Shown: one piece after another, positions 36,992 to 46,126 of the stretch
Layout: each line of letters starts with the position of its first letter
How positions within the stretch are numbered: the stretch's first letter is position 1
Assembly (NCBI RefSeq): GCF_010093065.1
Contig: NZ_CP048113.1
Span: 992,001-1,056,000 of the forward strand
Direction: 5' to 3'
Source of the DNA: Chitinophaga agri
GTDB taxonomy: Bacteria; Bacteroidota; Bacteroidia; Chitinophagales; Chitinophagaceae
Length of the DNA stretch: 64,000 nt
Translations under genes and position numbers: made by a program
The notes under the pieces: model-generated
The model's database searches: none
Seen by the model: only the letters and a program-made list of their open reading frames with translations
What the model was told of the DNA's origin: nothing

Positions 36992-38140
36992 TTACAGTGC
37001 CGCCCTGTTGATATCCGCAAATAATTGACGGAAGCAACGGCTTTGCGTATTAAGCGTATCCACAGGCTTTCCGGACTGATCGGCTCTTGGTGCTTTCCTG
37101 CCATAATATTCCTCCATAAAATCCTCCGCACCTGACCATACTGTCTGCATCATTCCCTGATAACGTTCTTTCATAACACCTGTTGCTGAGGCACGATATT
37201 CCAGCATATCCTTTACCTGCTGAGAAGCAAATGCCGGTTTTCTCCACGGACAGGTGATCACACTCAGTCCTTTCATGGCGAAATATACCGGCGTCTTATC
37301 CGCACGGTCGTAATGCCAGTCACAGATCATCACATCCTTCGGGATCATATCAATAGCACGGTAGGTATTATTCAAACTGCCTTCCCACATACCGATACCG
37401 GTCGTCTTACCGTCTATCAGGCGATCACCCCAGATCCACAGCGTCCTGCCCTTTTCGGCCAGGTGATTACGCATGCGGGTCACTTCTCCTGCAAACAGCT
37501 CCGCCTTGTCGCGACCTCCGCAGCGCGGACATTTCGCCTCGCCAATATAAAACACTTCGTCCAGTCCGGCATGATAAGACTTACTCTCAAATACATCACA
37601 CAGCTCATCCATCAGTTTGAACACCACCGCATGTACATCCGGGTGCAGCGGACAATAACTTTTACAATACAGGCCGTCTTCATTTGGCCATTCATATTTC
37701 TCCGGCATCTTCACCCACGGTGTCTCATCAAACTGCGGGAACTTCACCAGCAGATTGTTCGTATGACTCGCCCACGACTGATGTCCCAGTAAGTTCAGCT
37801 GGGGTATCAGGTTGATGTTATTGTCACGGCATACCTTTACCAGCTTTTTTACATCTGCTTTGGATAACGCCTCCGGGTCCCGCAGTTCGGGATAGCTCTC
37901 ATACTCGTAATTATACTCGACACGCAGCACCAGCGTATTGACCTTACGGGTGGCCAGTTCCTCCCTGATGAACTTGATAAACGCGTCCAGTGAAGCTTTT
38001 CTAGGCGCTGCAATACAGAATCCCCTGATAGGCATAATACTGTCTGGTACAGGTGCTTCCATAGTGCTTGTCTGACGGGATGATGACGTGAAAGCAGTGA
38101 GTGCTGCGCCCAACAGGCAAAGCAGGAGCACATTTTTCAT
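36992..38140 (-). CDS. Secreted GH20-like beta-N-acetylhexosaminidase
   Basis: The start is placed at 38140 (MKNVLLLCLLGAALTAF), which begins the signal peptide; ten codons are open upstream. The family GH20 catalytic pair D194-E195 sits in HAGLDEVF, matching the HxGxDE consensus for substrate-assisted catalysis. RGFCIAAPRK, NLIPQLNLLGHQSW and TLWIWGDRL fit a TIM barrel. A CPRCGG pair of Cys could bind metal, which is unusual in the family. It may cleave N-acetylhexosamines from chitin-like or glycoprotein substrates. It is separated from the upstream lipoprotein gene by a hairpin. Confidence 0.8.
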   Translation of the reverse strand: MKNVLLLCLLGAALTAFTSSSRQTSTMEAPVPDSIMPIRGFCIAAPRKASLDAFIKFIREELATRKVNTLVLRVEYNYEYESYPELRDPEALSKADVKKLVKVCRDNNINLIPQLNLLGHQSWASHTNNLLVKFPQFDETPWVKMPEKYEWPNEDGLYCKSYCPLHPDVHAVVFKLMDELCDVFESKSYHAGLDEVFYIGEAKCPRCGGRDKAELFAGEVTRMRNHLAEKGRTLWIWGDRLIDGKTTGIGMWEGSLNNTYRAIDMIPKDVMICDWHYDRADKTPVYFAMKGLSVITCPWRKPAFASQQVKDMLEYRASATGVMKERYQGMMQTVWSGAEDFMEEYYGRKAPRADQSGKPVDTLNTQSRCFRQLFADINRAAL

Positions 38141-38189
38141 AAATGTAGCTTTAAGCATGGAATTGATCATTTAAGACGTGAACTAGATA

Positions 38190-38221
38190 AGAAAGGGCCG
38201 CCCTGTATAGCAGACGGCCCC
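38190..38221 (-). terminator. Terminator at the end of the cobalamin-uptake operon
   Basis: On the minus strand GGGCCG (38221-38216) pairs with CGGCCC (38201-38196) around a partly structured loop, followed by TTTCTT. It lies 30 bases beyond the stop of the last lipoprotein gene of the operon. Confidence 0.7.
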
Positions 38222-38249
38222 AGAAAAGTAGTAAAAATATGTGGTAATA

Positions 38250-39392
38250 TTATTTCATATTCAGATCGGACGCTCCACTGATCTCTGTAGACACTTCTCC
38301 CATAATATTATAACCTTTCTCATTCTGACCAGTATACACTTTCACAAAATCGATAGCCGGTAATACCACTGGATTACCATCTTCATTCACCGCCCATGAC
38401 AGGTCAAACGCATTATAGGTATTGGTCGCATACGGGTCTTTCTGTGCATCTGTAGCATAGTTATCTGCATACCCCCAGGCGAAAGGCTGATTGACATAAA
38501 TACCGTCCTGTAAAGTAAATGTTGATGGCAGCAAGGTACCTTCAAATACAAGCGAATCCTGGTTTGCTGCAAATGACGGATAATACGAATGATTATGCGC
38601 GGCATTGATCTCTACTGCTCCGTTACGTCCCTGGTTATCCTTCCAGGTGACACCCGCCGTTGCTTTCGGATTATAATACACAATACGGTAGTTTCTGATA
38701 GTGACAGCGGGCTTACTGTATTCACTGCCGGCCAGCTCATACCATGGATCGTCCGGCAGCCCGTTCTCATTAATATCCTGGCTCACCATCACAATGCCTG
38801 GCTCTGACCAGGCTCTCGGCGCAGGTAACGGATTGCCATAGAGCGCCAGGTCTGCTCCTGCCTTATTCACTACTGAATGATCAAATCCAAAGACGATATA
38901 CCCACCATACGCACCCAGCGATACCAGTCCGCTTCTGCCACCAATAATAGTCGCTGCACCGTCCGCAGTACCTGCGCTCTCATTGATAAACTGTCCGGGC
39001 GCCGGCGCATAGGTAAAGATCTTGTTGATAAACCGGCTGCTGCTGCCTGTTACGGGTCTGATCCTGGGAGCTACCGTCACTTTCAGGAAATGGGTATAAC
39101 TCCTCTCCGCGATCTTACCTGTGTAGGTGATCATATAGACACCCGCTCCCGGCGCCCTGAATACCAGTGCAGCGGTAGTAGCGTATATGGAGTCGTTGAC
39201 CTTCCACTGATGTGTGATCTGCGCATTACCGGAAGGGATGGCGGTGATGGTCACTGATGCATTTAACCCGATCACAGTGTCCTTTTCGAAAGACAGGGCA
39301 ATCGTGACATCATCTGGTCCGTTCTCGTCTTTCTTACAGGAAAAAAAGGCTGCCAGGATCACTGTCAGCCACAAGAGTTTCTTAATCTGCAT
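38250..39392 (-). CDS. Surface lipoprotein of the cobalamin-uptake operon
   Basis: A 380-residue lipoprotein: signal with lipobox ending at C19 (AAFFSCKKDE). Residues about 28-110 resemble a PKD/Ig-like domain (VTITAIPSGNAQITHQWKVN). The remainder contains IVMVSQDINENGLPDDPWYE and AHNHSYYPSF segments of a type I have seen annotated only as cell surface protein. Fourth gene after the riboswitch; 17 bases separate it from the propeller gene. A role as an accessory cobalamin-binding surface protein is inferred from operon context. Confidence 0.7.
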   Translation of the reverse strand: MQIKKLLWLTVILAAFFSCKKDENGPDDVTIALSFEKDTVIGLNASVTITAIPSGNAQITHQWKVNDSIYATTAALVFRAPGAGVYMITYTGKIAERSYTHFLKVTVAPRIRPVTGSSSRFINKIFTYAPAPGQFINESAGTADGAATIIGGRSGLVSLGAYGGYIVFGFDHSVVNKAGADLALYGNPLPAPRAWSEPGIVMVSQDINENGLPDDPWYELAGSEYSKPAVTIRNYRIVYYNPKATAGVTWKDNQGRNGAVEINAAHNHSYYPSFAANQDSLVFEGTLLPSTFTLQDGIYVNQPFAWGYADNYATDAQKDPYATNTYNAFDLSWAVNEDGNPVVLPAIDFVKVYTGQNEKGYNIMGEVSTEISGASDLNMK

Positions 39393-39409
39393 AAATTAAA
39401 AGTAGCGAT

Positions 39410-40555
39410 TTATCTGGGTATAAAAGCAAAATGCGCTGGTATATTTCCCGTGGTCACACTCCATTTTTTCTTTCCTGCTTTGCTGAAGCAGTAAAGGGTA
39501 CCGGGTAACAGATACTCCTTCCCATCTGTAACATAGACATCTCCATTCTCCGGATCTACCGCTATGCCATAAGGGGTTTTAATCTGTTTATCTGTCCCGT
39601 CTGTAATAAAATTGTCGGTCACCTTCGTTTCATCTTTTACGTTGATGATCGCGTAGCTCACGGTGTTGTTATTGTTAATATAGTTCCAGTCCACACTGCA
39701 TACATAGGCCGAATCGCCAGCTATTGATAGATTACTGGCGGCGAGTGCAAAAGAGTCTTTAACAATATCCTTCTTACTGTCTATTACATATAGCTTAGCA
39801 CGTATGTTGTAACGGTCGCCCCTGGAAGTCACATATATATCGCCATATTTATCAGCTTTCACCCTGTGCAGGTTGATCGCCACGTCAATACGTTTGACCT
39901 CCGTGAAAGTATTCATGTCCACTACGGACACCGTACGCTCGTATCGTGGCGGACTATAACCTCCGGAATTAGCAATATAGAGTTTATCACCCACAATAGC
40001 CATTTCTTCCGGCTGACGGCCCACGGTCACGGTACGCAGTATCTGCAGGGTCGCAGTATCCACTTCCGCGATAAAACCTGCTCCTGCGCTGGCATCGTCC
40101 AAAGCAGCGGCATATGAACTAATGTACGCTTTGCCCTTATAAAAGGTAATATAGCGGCAGTTACGAATGGTGATCTGTCCGATCCGTTTGGCGGAATGTA
40201 CATCGAGCACTTCTACCTTATCCGACATATTGATCACGGCATACAGCTTACTGCCATAGATACTGATATCATTGCCCACATCGCCCATTTCCTTTGTCGC
40301 TGTAGGATTGATCTCACTATAGATATTACTTTTATACACACCGGTACCACGGTCATAGTAATCCAGCGTAGCGAGGTTCATACCCATGTTCCCCTCATTA
40401 AGGAGGTAGAATCCATTGCGCAGGGTATCAGGCTCACCTACCTGTGTTTCTTCTCCCGGTATCACTCCTGTGCCTTTACGGCAGGCCCCTAAAACCACCA
40501 TTGCTGACAGTGTCAGCAGCAACAACACGTGATGATATGATAAATACTTCGACAT
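39410..40555 (-). CDS. YncE/DUF5074-type beta-propeller surface lipoprotein (BtuG-like), copy B
   Basis: A 381-residue lipoprotein with lipobox Cys at residue 25 (VVLGACRKG). The body has beta-propeller blades typical of YncE-like proteins: GFYLLNEGNMGMNLATLDYY, DKVEVLDVHSAKRIGQI, YIANSGGY and GIAVDPENGDVYVTDG. In Bacteroides, BtuG is a surface propeller lipoprotein that binds cobalamin and caps BtuB; this protein sits 3 bases after a BtuB-like gene downstream of a cobalamin riboswitch, so the same role is likely. A paralogue precedes the receptor gene at 42673. Confidence 0.8.
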   Translation of the reverse strand: MSKYLSYHHVLLLLTLSAMVVLGACRKGTGVIPGEETQVGEPDTLRNGFYLLNEGNMGMNLATLDYYDRGTGVYKSNIYSEINPTATKEMGDVGNDISIYGSKLYAVINMSDKVEVLDVHSAKRIGQITIRNCRYITFYKGKAYISSYAAALDDASAGAGFIAEVDTATLQILRTVTVGRQPEEMAIVGDKLYIANSGGYSPPRYERTVSVVDMNTFTEVKRIDVAINLHRVKADKYGDIYVTSRGDRYNIRAKLYVIDSKKDIVKDSFALAASNLSIAGDSAYVCSVDWNYINNNNTVSYAIINVKDETKVTDNFITDGTDKQIKTPYGIAVDPENGDVYVTDGKEYLLPGTLYCFSKAGKKKWSVTTGNIPAHFAFIPR

Positions 40556-40558
40556 CTA

Positions 40559-42538
40559 TTAGAAATTTATACTGGCAGTAAGACGGTAATAACGTCCCGG
40601 CATCGGGTAGTTGATCACCACATCATAATACTGGTTAAAAACATTGTTAAGTTCTCCTGTCAGTTTAATCAGCTTATGCTTATATAAAAAGCTGGTCGAT
40701 ACTGACAGATCGCTGGTATACCACGGCTCCACGTAATACATGGGAATATTGGTATTCAGGAAATAACGTTCTCCCACGTATATAAAGCTATAATTAATAT
40801 CCCACTTATGCCAGGAGGCATGCGCAATGAAAGAACCGCTGTGTACAGGTACATAAGCGATCTGGTCTTTGTAATTGACCTCTTCCGGATTGGATACATC
40901 CAGTGCCTGCTGATAGGTATATTTCACTGAAAAGTCAGTCTGCACGCTCTTCAGTAACGCCGGTGATAACTGTATACTGGCATCTGCACCATATATATCA
41001 ACGCCACCGATGTTCTGCATCATCCACTGAAAGTTGCGGCCGGGGGCCGCTACGATCTTATCTTTCACATGACTGTAATAAGCGTCCGCCTGCAGGGAGA
41101 AGAACTGTATGAATTTCCCGGTATTGCGGGCGTATCCCAGGCCTATGTTATATTGTTTTGTATGCTCCGGACGCAGGTCAGGATTACCTACAGTACTGTA
41201 ATACATATCGTTGAAAGTAGGCATCCGGAAGATGCTCTTGTAGAATGCACGCAGTTTCAGGTCTTGCTGATGGAATGGCTGCCAGGACACGAGTATAGTT
41301 GGTCGCAGTGCCTGATAGTCCCTGCCGGAGTTATATAGTTTCGTCTGTTCATTGATAAACGTAGCCAGCACATTGCCCTGTATGTCTACCTGTCCCAGAT
41401 GCAGGTTTGTCGCTGCGGCGGCCAGGGTGGTATAACGCGTAGGGATGGCAAAATGGTCAAGGTTAACAGCGGTCATCTCGTTCAGCTGGAAGTCGGCCGA
41501 TAGTGCGACATCCCAGAAGCTGGTGACCTTATATTGATTGGCTGCAGAGATATAGTACTCATGCTGGCGGTAGCGGTTCATGAGTGCACCATAGTCTGCA
41601 ATGATTGATGTATCCAGGTAGCGGACGTAATCATACATATACTTGGCACTGAGCAGCATCGTATACCGCTTACTGAATTTCCTGTTGTAGGAGGCTTGTA
41701 CAAACAGGTTCCGGTCCCACTGGTGCTGACCGTTCAGGAACTTATTACTGACGATGGCGCCCGGCAATCCACGGGTAGAGTTATAGTAATAGACTTTCGC
41801 ATTCCATGTACTGCTATCTTTGAGCTGACCATACAGGCCGGCTTCCACACGGGCAGCGTCGATACCGGCGTTTTGTCTGACTGCCGTGGTATCATAGGCA
41901 CCATTGGTATACCTGAACCTATATCTTCCGTGACCATGTGTCCATTCACTGCTCACAACGGCGGAGAGCCTGTCAGACAGTTTTTGTTCTATTCTTACAG
42001 CGGGATTGAACAATCCGAAGGAACCGGTTTTAAGTGACACCTTCCCATGTGTTGTTTCTCCTGTTGCAAATACCGGTTTACGGGATTGCAGGTAGATAGA
42101 AGAAGCGGCAGCAAACCCCTTCGCCGGCTGGAGGATCGTTCCTTTCTGTGCATTATACAGATCTATCTGTTCAATGTTATCGAGTGAGAAGCGGCCCAGG
42201 TCTACGGTGCCGTTCTGCGCGTTACCTAACTGTATACCGTCATAGAATACGCCCACGTGGTTCGTTCCCATACTACGCACGTTGATCGTCTTCAGCCCTC
42301 CGAGCCCACCATAATCCTTCAGCTGCACGCCAGAAAAGAAGCGCACAGCATCCGCTACAGATAAACTATTCATCTTCTCGAGCGCCACACCGCTCAGCGT
42401 CTGTACGGGAGATACTGAATTATTCTTATTGGAGAAGATGGTAACGCCCTGCAACATGCGCGTGACAGCAGTATCCTGGGCGGAAAGCTGAAATCCGGAC
42501 GCCAGTAAAAGGATGAATATGTATAACCGAACGGCCAA
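40559..42538 (-). CDS. btuB: BtuB-like TonB-dependent cobalamin receptor
   Basis: A 659-residue outer-membrane receptor with a signal peptide (cleavage near LSAQD). The plug domain spans about 30-150 (LEKMNSLSVADAVRFFSGVQ, INVRSMGTNHVGVFYDGIQL), followed by a 22-strand barrel ending YYRLTASINF. There is no N-terminal carboxypeptidase-like domain, as in BtuB. The substrate assignment rests on the cobalamin riboswitch at the head of the operon and on the flanking BtuG-like propellers. The gene starts 134 bases after the first propeller gene, in a gap that contains an inverted repeat element. Confidence 0.85.
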   Translation of the reverse strand: MAVRLYIFILLLASGFQLSAQDTAVTRMLQGVTIFSNKNNSVSPVQTLSGVALEKMNSLSVADAVRFFSGVQLKDYGGLGGLKTINVRSMGTNHVGVFYDGIQLGNAQNGTVDLGRFSLDNIEQIDLYNAQKGTILQPAKGFAAASSIYLQSRKPVFATGETTHGKVSLKTGSFGLFNPAVRIEQKLSDRLSAVVSSEWTHGHGRYRFRYTNGAYDTTAVRQNAGIDAARVEAGLYGQLKDSSTWNAKVYYYNSTRGLPGAIVSNKFLNGQHQWDRNLFVQASYNRKFSKRYTMLLSAKYMYDYVRYLDTSIIADYGALMNRYRQHEYYISAANQYKVTSFWDVALSADFQLNEMTAVNLDHFAIPTRYTTLAAAATNLHLGQVDIQGNVLATFINEQTKLYNSGRDYQALRPTILVSWQPFHQQDLKLRAFYKSIFRMPTFNDMYYSTVGNPDLRPEHTKQYNIGLGYARNTGKFIQFFSLQADAYYSHVKDKIVAAPGRNFQWMMQNIGGVDIYGADASIQLSPALLKSVQTDFSVKYTYQQALDVSNPEEVNYKDQIAYVPVHSGSFIAHASWHKWDINYSFIYVGERYFLNTNIPMYYVEPWYTSDLSVSTSFLYKHKLIKLTGELNNVFNQYYDVVINYPMPGRYYRLTASINF

Positions 42539-42553
42539 GTTAATTGATTTGAA

Positions 42554-42667
42554 AATCAGGAATTAAGAATCGGGTAGCCTGACATGCCAAAGCGTTGCGC
42601 CTTTGTCATTGACCAGCAATTAAGCAATGCGAAAAGATCTTTTCGCATCAATTCTTAATTCCTGATT
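42554..42667. repeat. Intergenic element with 17-bp perfect terminal inverted repeats
   Basis: AATCAGGAATTAAGAAT at 42554-42570 is repeated in inverted orientation at 42651-42667. Inside lies a 22-bp perfect palindrome, ATGCGAAAAGATCTTTTCGCAT (given in two halves: ATGCGAAAAGA/TCTTTTCGCAT, 42627-42648). The unit is about 114 bp, has no ORF and sits within the cobalamin operon. It could be a small MITE/REP-like element, or a hairpin that modulates expression of the downstream receptor. Confidence 0.6.
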
Positions 42668-42672
42668 GCTGA

Positions 42673-43734
42673 TTATTTATTAAACAGCGCCATACCGGGG
42701 AAGAAGTAGCCGCTATAAGTCTTACTCTTCACCAGCGCGCCTGTCGTCGCATTATGTATATAAACCTGGTTATTGACATCGGCACCATACAGGTTCGTGT
42801 TACTATTCAGGACCAGGTAGTTCCTTGCCTTGTCATAAGCGATCCCCTTTCCATAAAAATACTGACCTGAAGGCAGTGTGATAAATGCGGTTGTCAATGA
42901 CGCAGCATTACCCGGAATATATTTATAGATCCTGTCTGTACCTGATACAATGAAGACCGCGTTCTCCACAGTAGATGCAACGATGGAACTGTTGTTATAA
43001 GTGAACTCGTTATAATGAACAGGGAAATTGGTCGTGATACTATCTACCGCCAGTGTAGACGGATTGATCTTCTTCAGCTGTGTTTTGGAAGCCGCCCATA
43101 CACTGCCATCTGTGCTTTGCACGAACCCGCATACAGCGGTACCCAGTTTTTTTGCGATGCTGTAATCACTGGTATTGAGTGCAATGATCCCTTCTTTAGC
43201 AGACAGGATAAATATATAATTACCGCTTTTAAACATGTCGGTCACTTCTCCGGTGATACCAGCAACGGCGGTACCCAGGGTAACAGCAGTCAGGTTCAGC
43301 GGATATACACCATCCACCGCACTTACAAGACCTCTTGTATCATCAACACCAACGAAGGAACGGCCATCACCACCCGGCAGCGCGTCAATACGGCCGGTTT
43401 CTTTTAACGTATTGGCATCAGCCACTACCAGCGGAGCGCCATATTTACCAACGAAATACAGTCTGCCATTAAATACGGTTGCGAACTGCATGGTAGAGGT
43501 ATTGGGACCTAATGTCTTACCGGCATTCTCGGCAGAGTATACATACTGGTAAACGGAATCCTTGTCGTAGTCATAGAAGTTCAGGTCTCCGGATTTCGTA
43601 CCGTAGTTACCTTCGGATACGATCAGGAAGCCGTTCTCGTATTTTCCGGGGACCACGATCACATCATCATCCTTACAGGAAGCGGCTGCCAGCAGCAGAC
43701 CAGCCAATAACCAGTTGCGTAGATTTTTATACAT
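42673..43734 (-). CDS. YncE/DUF5074-type beta-propeller surface lipoprotein (BtuG-like), copy A
   Basis: A 353-residue lipoprotein with lipobox Cys at residue 20 (LAAASCKDDD). It shares blade motifs with the protein at 39410: GFLIVSEGNYGTKSGDLNFY, IALNTSDYSIAKKLG, GIAYDKARNYLVLNSN and NQVYIHNATTGALV. It is the first gene after the cobalamin riboswitch, about 170 bases downstream of the B12 box. It probably captures cobalamin at the cell surface and delivers it to the receptor, by analogy with BtuG. Confidence 0.82.
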   Translation of the reverse strand: MYKNLRNWLLAGLLLAAASCKDDDVIVVPGKYENGFLIVSEGNYGTKSGDLNFYDYDKDSVYQYVYSAENAGKTLGPNTSTMQFATVFNGRLYFVGKYGAPLVVADANTLKETGRIDALPGGDGRSFVGVDDTRGLVSAVDGVYPLNLTAVTLGTAVAGITGEVTDMFKSGNYIFILSAKEGIIALNTSDYSIAKKLGTAVCGFVQSTDGSVWAASKTQLKKINPSTLAVDSITTNFPVHYNEFTYNNSSIVASTVENAVFIVSGTDRIYKYIPGNAASLTTAFITLPSGQYFYGKGIAYDKARNYLVLNSNTNLYGADVNNQVYIHNATTGALVKSKTYSGYFFPGMALFNK

Positions 43735-43904
43735 ACATCAAATTTTTTCCGGTGGATAATACATACTCACATAACAACAATAAGCCGCCAGTCAAACCGG
43801 GTGCTCAGTTGGTATATCAGCGGATCTAAAAAATAATTGAACCAGGCCATTACTGACCCTCACAACATCAGCGCTTTCACCCGAAGGCACGGTATGTCTG
43901 TTGC

Positions 43905-44092
43905 AGCTGGCAGGTCTTCTGACTCTCCTGCTTTTCCCGGGCCTTCCCGCCCGCTTTCGGCGGACAGTGGCATTGGAGCGGTCTTCGGGAAAAACGATCG
44001 TACGTGTTACGATACAGGATTACAGCTACGGGGATAGCTCCGGACTTACACCGGATTCCCTTTTAATTCACCACTGGTGAAACCAAATGCGG
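43905..44092 (-). promoter_or_regulatory. Cobalamin (adenosylcobalamin-type) riboswitch
   Basis: The minus strand carries the conserved elements in order: a P3-side segment with GGGAATCCGGTGTAAGTCCGG, the CCCCGTAGCTGTAA segment, and the B12 box AGTCAGAAGACCTGCC (43924-43909). The surrounding stems (GGTTTCACCAGTGGTGAA and GCCCGCCGAAAGCGGGC-like) fit the class. It precedes the BtuG-like/BtuB operon. B12 binding would repress uptake genes. I see no clear terminator between it and the start codon, so translational control is possible. Confidence 0.93.
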
Positions 44093-44128
44093 CACAAACC
44101 TACTGTAAGGGTAGTTAATATCCAAAAA

Positions 44129-44161
44129 GAAAAATAGGTAGTATCTTGCCGCAAATTCAAA
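44129..44161 (-). promoter_or_regulatory. Candidate promoter of the cobalamin-uptake operon
   Basis: On the minus strand TTTG (44161-44158), 21 bases, then TATTTTTC (44136-44129) resembles the Bacteroidota promoter with one mismatch. Transcription would begin about 30 bases before the first conserved riboswitch stem. Confidence 0.4.
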
Positions 44162-44170
44162 ACTGTTCTG

Positions 44171-46069
44171 TTGAAACGACTATTCGTGTTAGTAGCATTC
44201 CTCCTTGGAGGCTATACCAGCTATGCCCAAAACCTGCTTAATAAAACGGTCTCACTGACCGCTGACCGTAAGCCCCTTGCCGCAGTACTAGATAACATGG
44301 CGATGCAGGGGGATTTCAGTTTTTCTTATGTGAAAGAATTCATTCATGATGATAGTCTTGTGACGATCAACGTCAGTAACCGGTCCGTCAAACAGGTGCT
44401 GGACATATTGTTCCAGGGCAATTTTCAGTTCCGTGAAATAGGCAACCAGATCATCATACAACCCGGCACCTCATCCAAAGAGAAGTGGTATGTGGTAAGC
44501 GGATACATCAAAGACGCCGTCACCGGCCAGCCTATTGCTAATGCCAGCGTATACGACGGTATGCTGCTGATCTCAACACTGACCAATGAGCAGGGTTATT
44601 TTAAACTGCGCCTGCGTGAAAAGGAAAGAACAGCGGCCCTGCTAACCGTCAGCAAGGAATTGTACCGCGATACGGTCATGCTGGTACCGGCAGGGCGTGA
44701 CCAGGAGATGAATGCCAGCATTAAGCCTGCTGCACCTATACAACTGACCGTGGTAGATGTCAATCAGCATACCCATGTAGAGCAGACTTTCTTCGGACGC
44801 TTCTTCCTGTCTTCCCGCCAGCGTATGCAGAGTCTCAACCTGAGCGACTTCTTTACCCGTCAGCCATACCAGTACTCCCTTGTCCCTGCTATTGGCACCC
44901 ATGGAAGGATAGGCTCCCAGGTAGTGAATAAGTTCTCTATGAACCTGATCGGTGGTTATACGGCAGGTCTGAGTGGTGTCGAGATAGCGGGCGTTTTCAA
45001 CATTGACCAGAAGGATGTGAAATGGGTCCAGCTTGCAGGGATCTTTAATATAGTAGGCGGACATTTCACCGGTGTACAGGTTGGAGGCATCCATAATCAT
45101 ATCATGGATTCGCTGAAAGGGGTGCAGATCGGTGGTATCAGTAATATATTGAAATATGGCTTCCATGGTGCCCAGATCAGTGGTACCTATAACCAGGCAG
45201 GTGGTGATGGACAGGGAGTGCAGATAGGCGGTATCCTCAACAATGCGGGAGGAAGCCTGAAGGGCGCTCAGGTAGCGGGCTTCCTGAACCTTGGCCGGGA
45301 CAGTATAGATGGCGCACAGATCGCTGGCGCTGTTAACGTCGGCTGGGGCGACATTAAAGGGGCTCAGATAGCGGGTGCTGTGAATATGGGCCGTAAACAG
45401 GTTGACGGAGCACAGATCGCTGGGGTGATCAACTACCGCACAGGAGGTGATGGGACCCAGGTAGCGGGCGCTGTCAATGTCAGCCTCGATACGACGAGTG
45501 GCGTACAGCTATCAGGCTTGATCAATTACACCAAAGTACTAAAAGGCGTACAGATCGGCTTTGTGAACTATGCGGATTCTTCTGATGGCTTCAGCTTTGG
45601 TGTGTTTAACTTTGTCAGAAAGGGCTTTCACCAGGTCCTGGTGTATAATAATGAGCTCACTGACGTCAATATCGCTTACAGGTCCGGTAGCCGGAAGTTG
45701 TATAGTTTGCTGCTGGCAGGGATGAAACTGGGCGACAAACGTGCATATACGTTCGGATATGGCATCGGCCACCCCTTCACCGTGTCTCCCCGGTCGGAGA
45801 TCACGGTGGAACTTACCTCACAGTCCCTTTACCTGGGCAGCTGGAATGATACCAATTCTATCATCCGGTTACAGACAGCCTGGAACCGCCGGCTGAACAA
45901 ATACCTGACACTGTATGGCGGCCCGTCCTTTACGATCTACTACAGTGACAAGCTGGACGAGATCGATCCGGCCTATGAATCGAGGGTACCACCGCATTAC
46001 AGTCCGTTTACATTAGGTGGCGGAGTGACTGCCTGGTTTGGCTGGCATATAGGCGTCGGGTTTTTCTAG
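44171..46069 (+). CDS. STN/CarboxypepD-like outer-membrane protein with a solenoid repeat region
   Basis: The best start is a TTG at 44171 (KRLFVLVAFLLGG signal, cleavage near SYAQN); no ATG fits. Residues about 25-95 are a secretin/TonB short N-terminal domain and about 108-190 a carboxypeptidase-regulatory-like beta sandwich (VSGYIKDAVTGQPIANASVY). Residues about 275-480 contain ten or so repeats of about 20 residues of the type GAQIAGAVNVGWGDIK. The last ~120 residues are barrel-like strands ending in F. The first two domains normally precede a TonB plug, which is missing here. Function unknown; probably an outer-membrane or signalling-associated protein. Confidence 0.75.
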   Translation: MKRLFVLVAFLLGGYTSYAQNLLNKTVSLTADRKPLAAVLDNMAMQGDFSFSYVKEFIHDDSLVTINVSNRSVKQVLDILFQGNFQFREIGNQIIIQPGTSSKEKWYVVSGYIKDAVTGQPIANASVYDGMLLISTLTNEQGYFKLRLREKERTAALLTVSKELYRDTVMLVPAGRDQEMNASIKPAAPIQLTVVDVNQHTHVEQTFFGRFFLSSRQRMQSLNLSDFFTRQPYQYSLVPAIGTHGRIGSQVVNKFSMNLIGGYTAGLSGVEIAGVFNIDQKDVKWVQLAGIFNIVGGHFTGVQVGGIHNHIMDSLKGVQIGGISNILKYGFHGAQISGTYNQAGGDGQGVQIGGILNNAGGSLKGAQVAGFLNLGRDSIDGAQIAGAVNVGWGDIKGAQIAGAVNMGRKQVDGAQIAGVINYRTGGDGTQVAGAVNVSLDTTSGVQLSGLINYTKVLKGVQIGFVNYADSSDGFSFGVFNFVRKGFHQVLVYNNELTDVNIAYRSGSRKLYSLLLAGMKLGDKRAYTFGYGIGHPFTVSPRSEITVELTSQSLYLGSWNDTNSIIRLQTAWNRRLNKYLTLYGGPSFTIYYSDKLDEIDPAYESRVPPHYSPFTLGGGVTAWFGWHIGVGFF

Positions 46070-46126
46070 ATTATTTGGTAATTTTGCAGCTTCAATTTTT
46101 AAAAAGTTAAAAATTAAACTCAGGTA

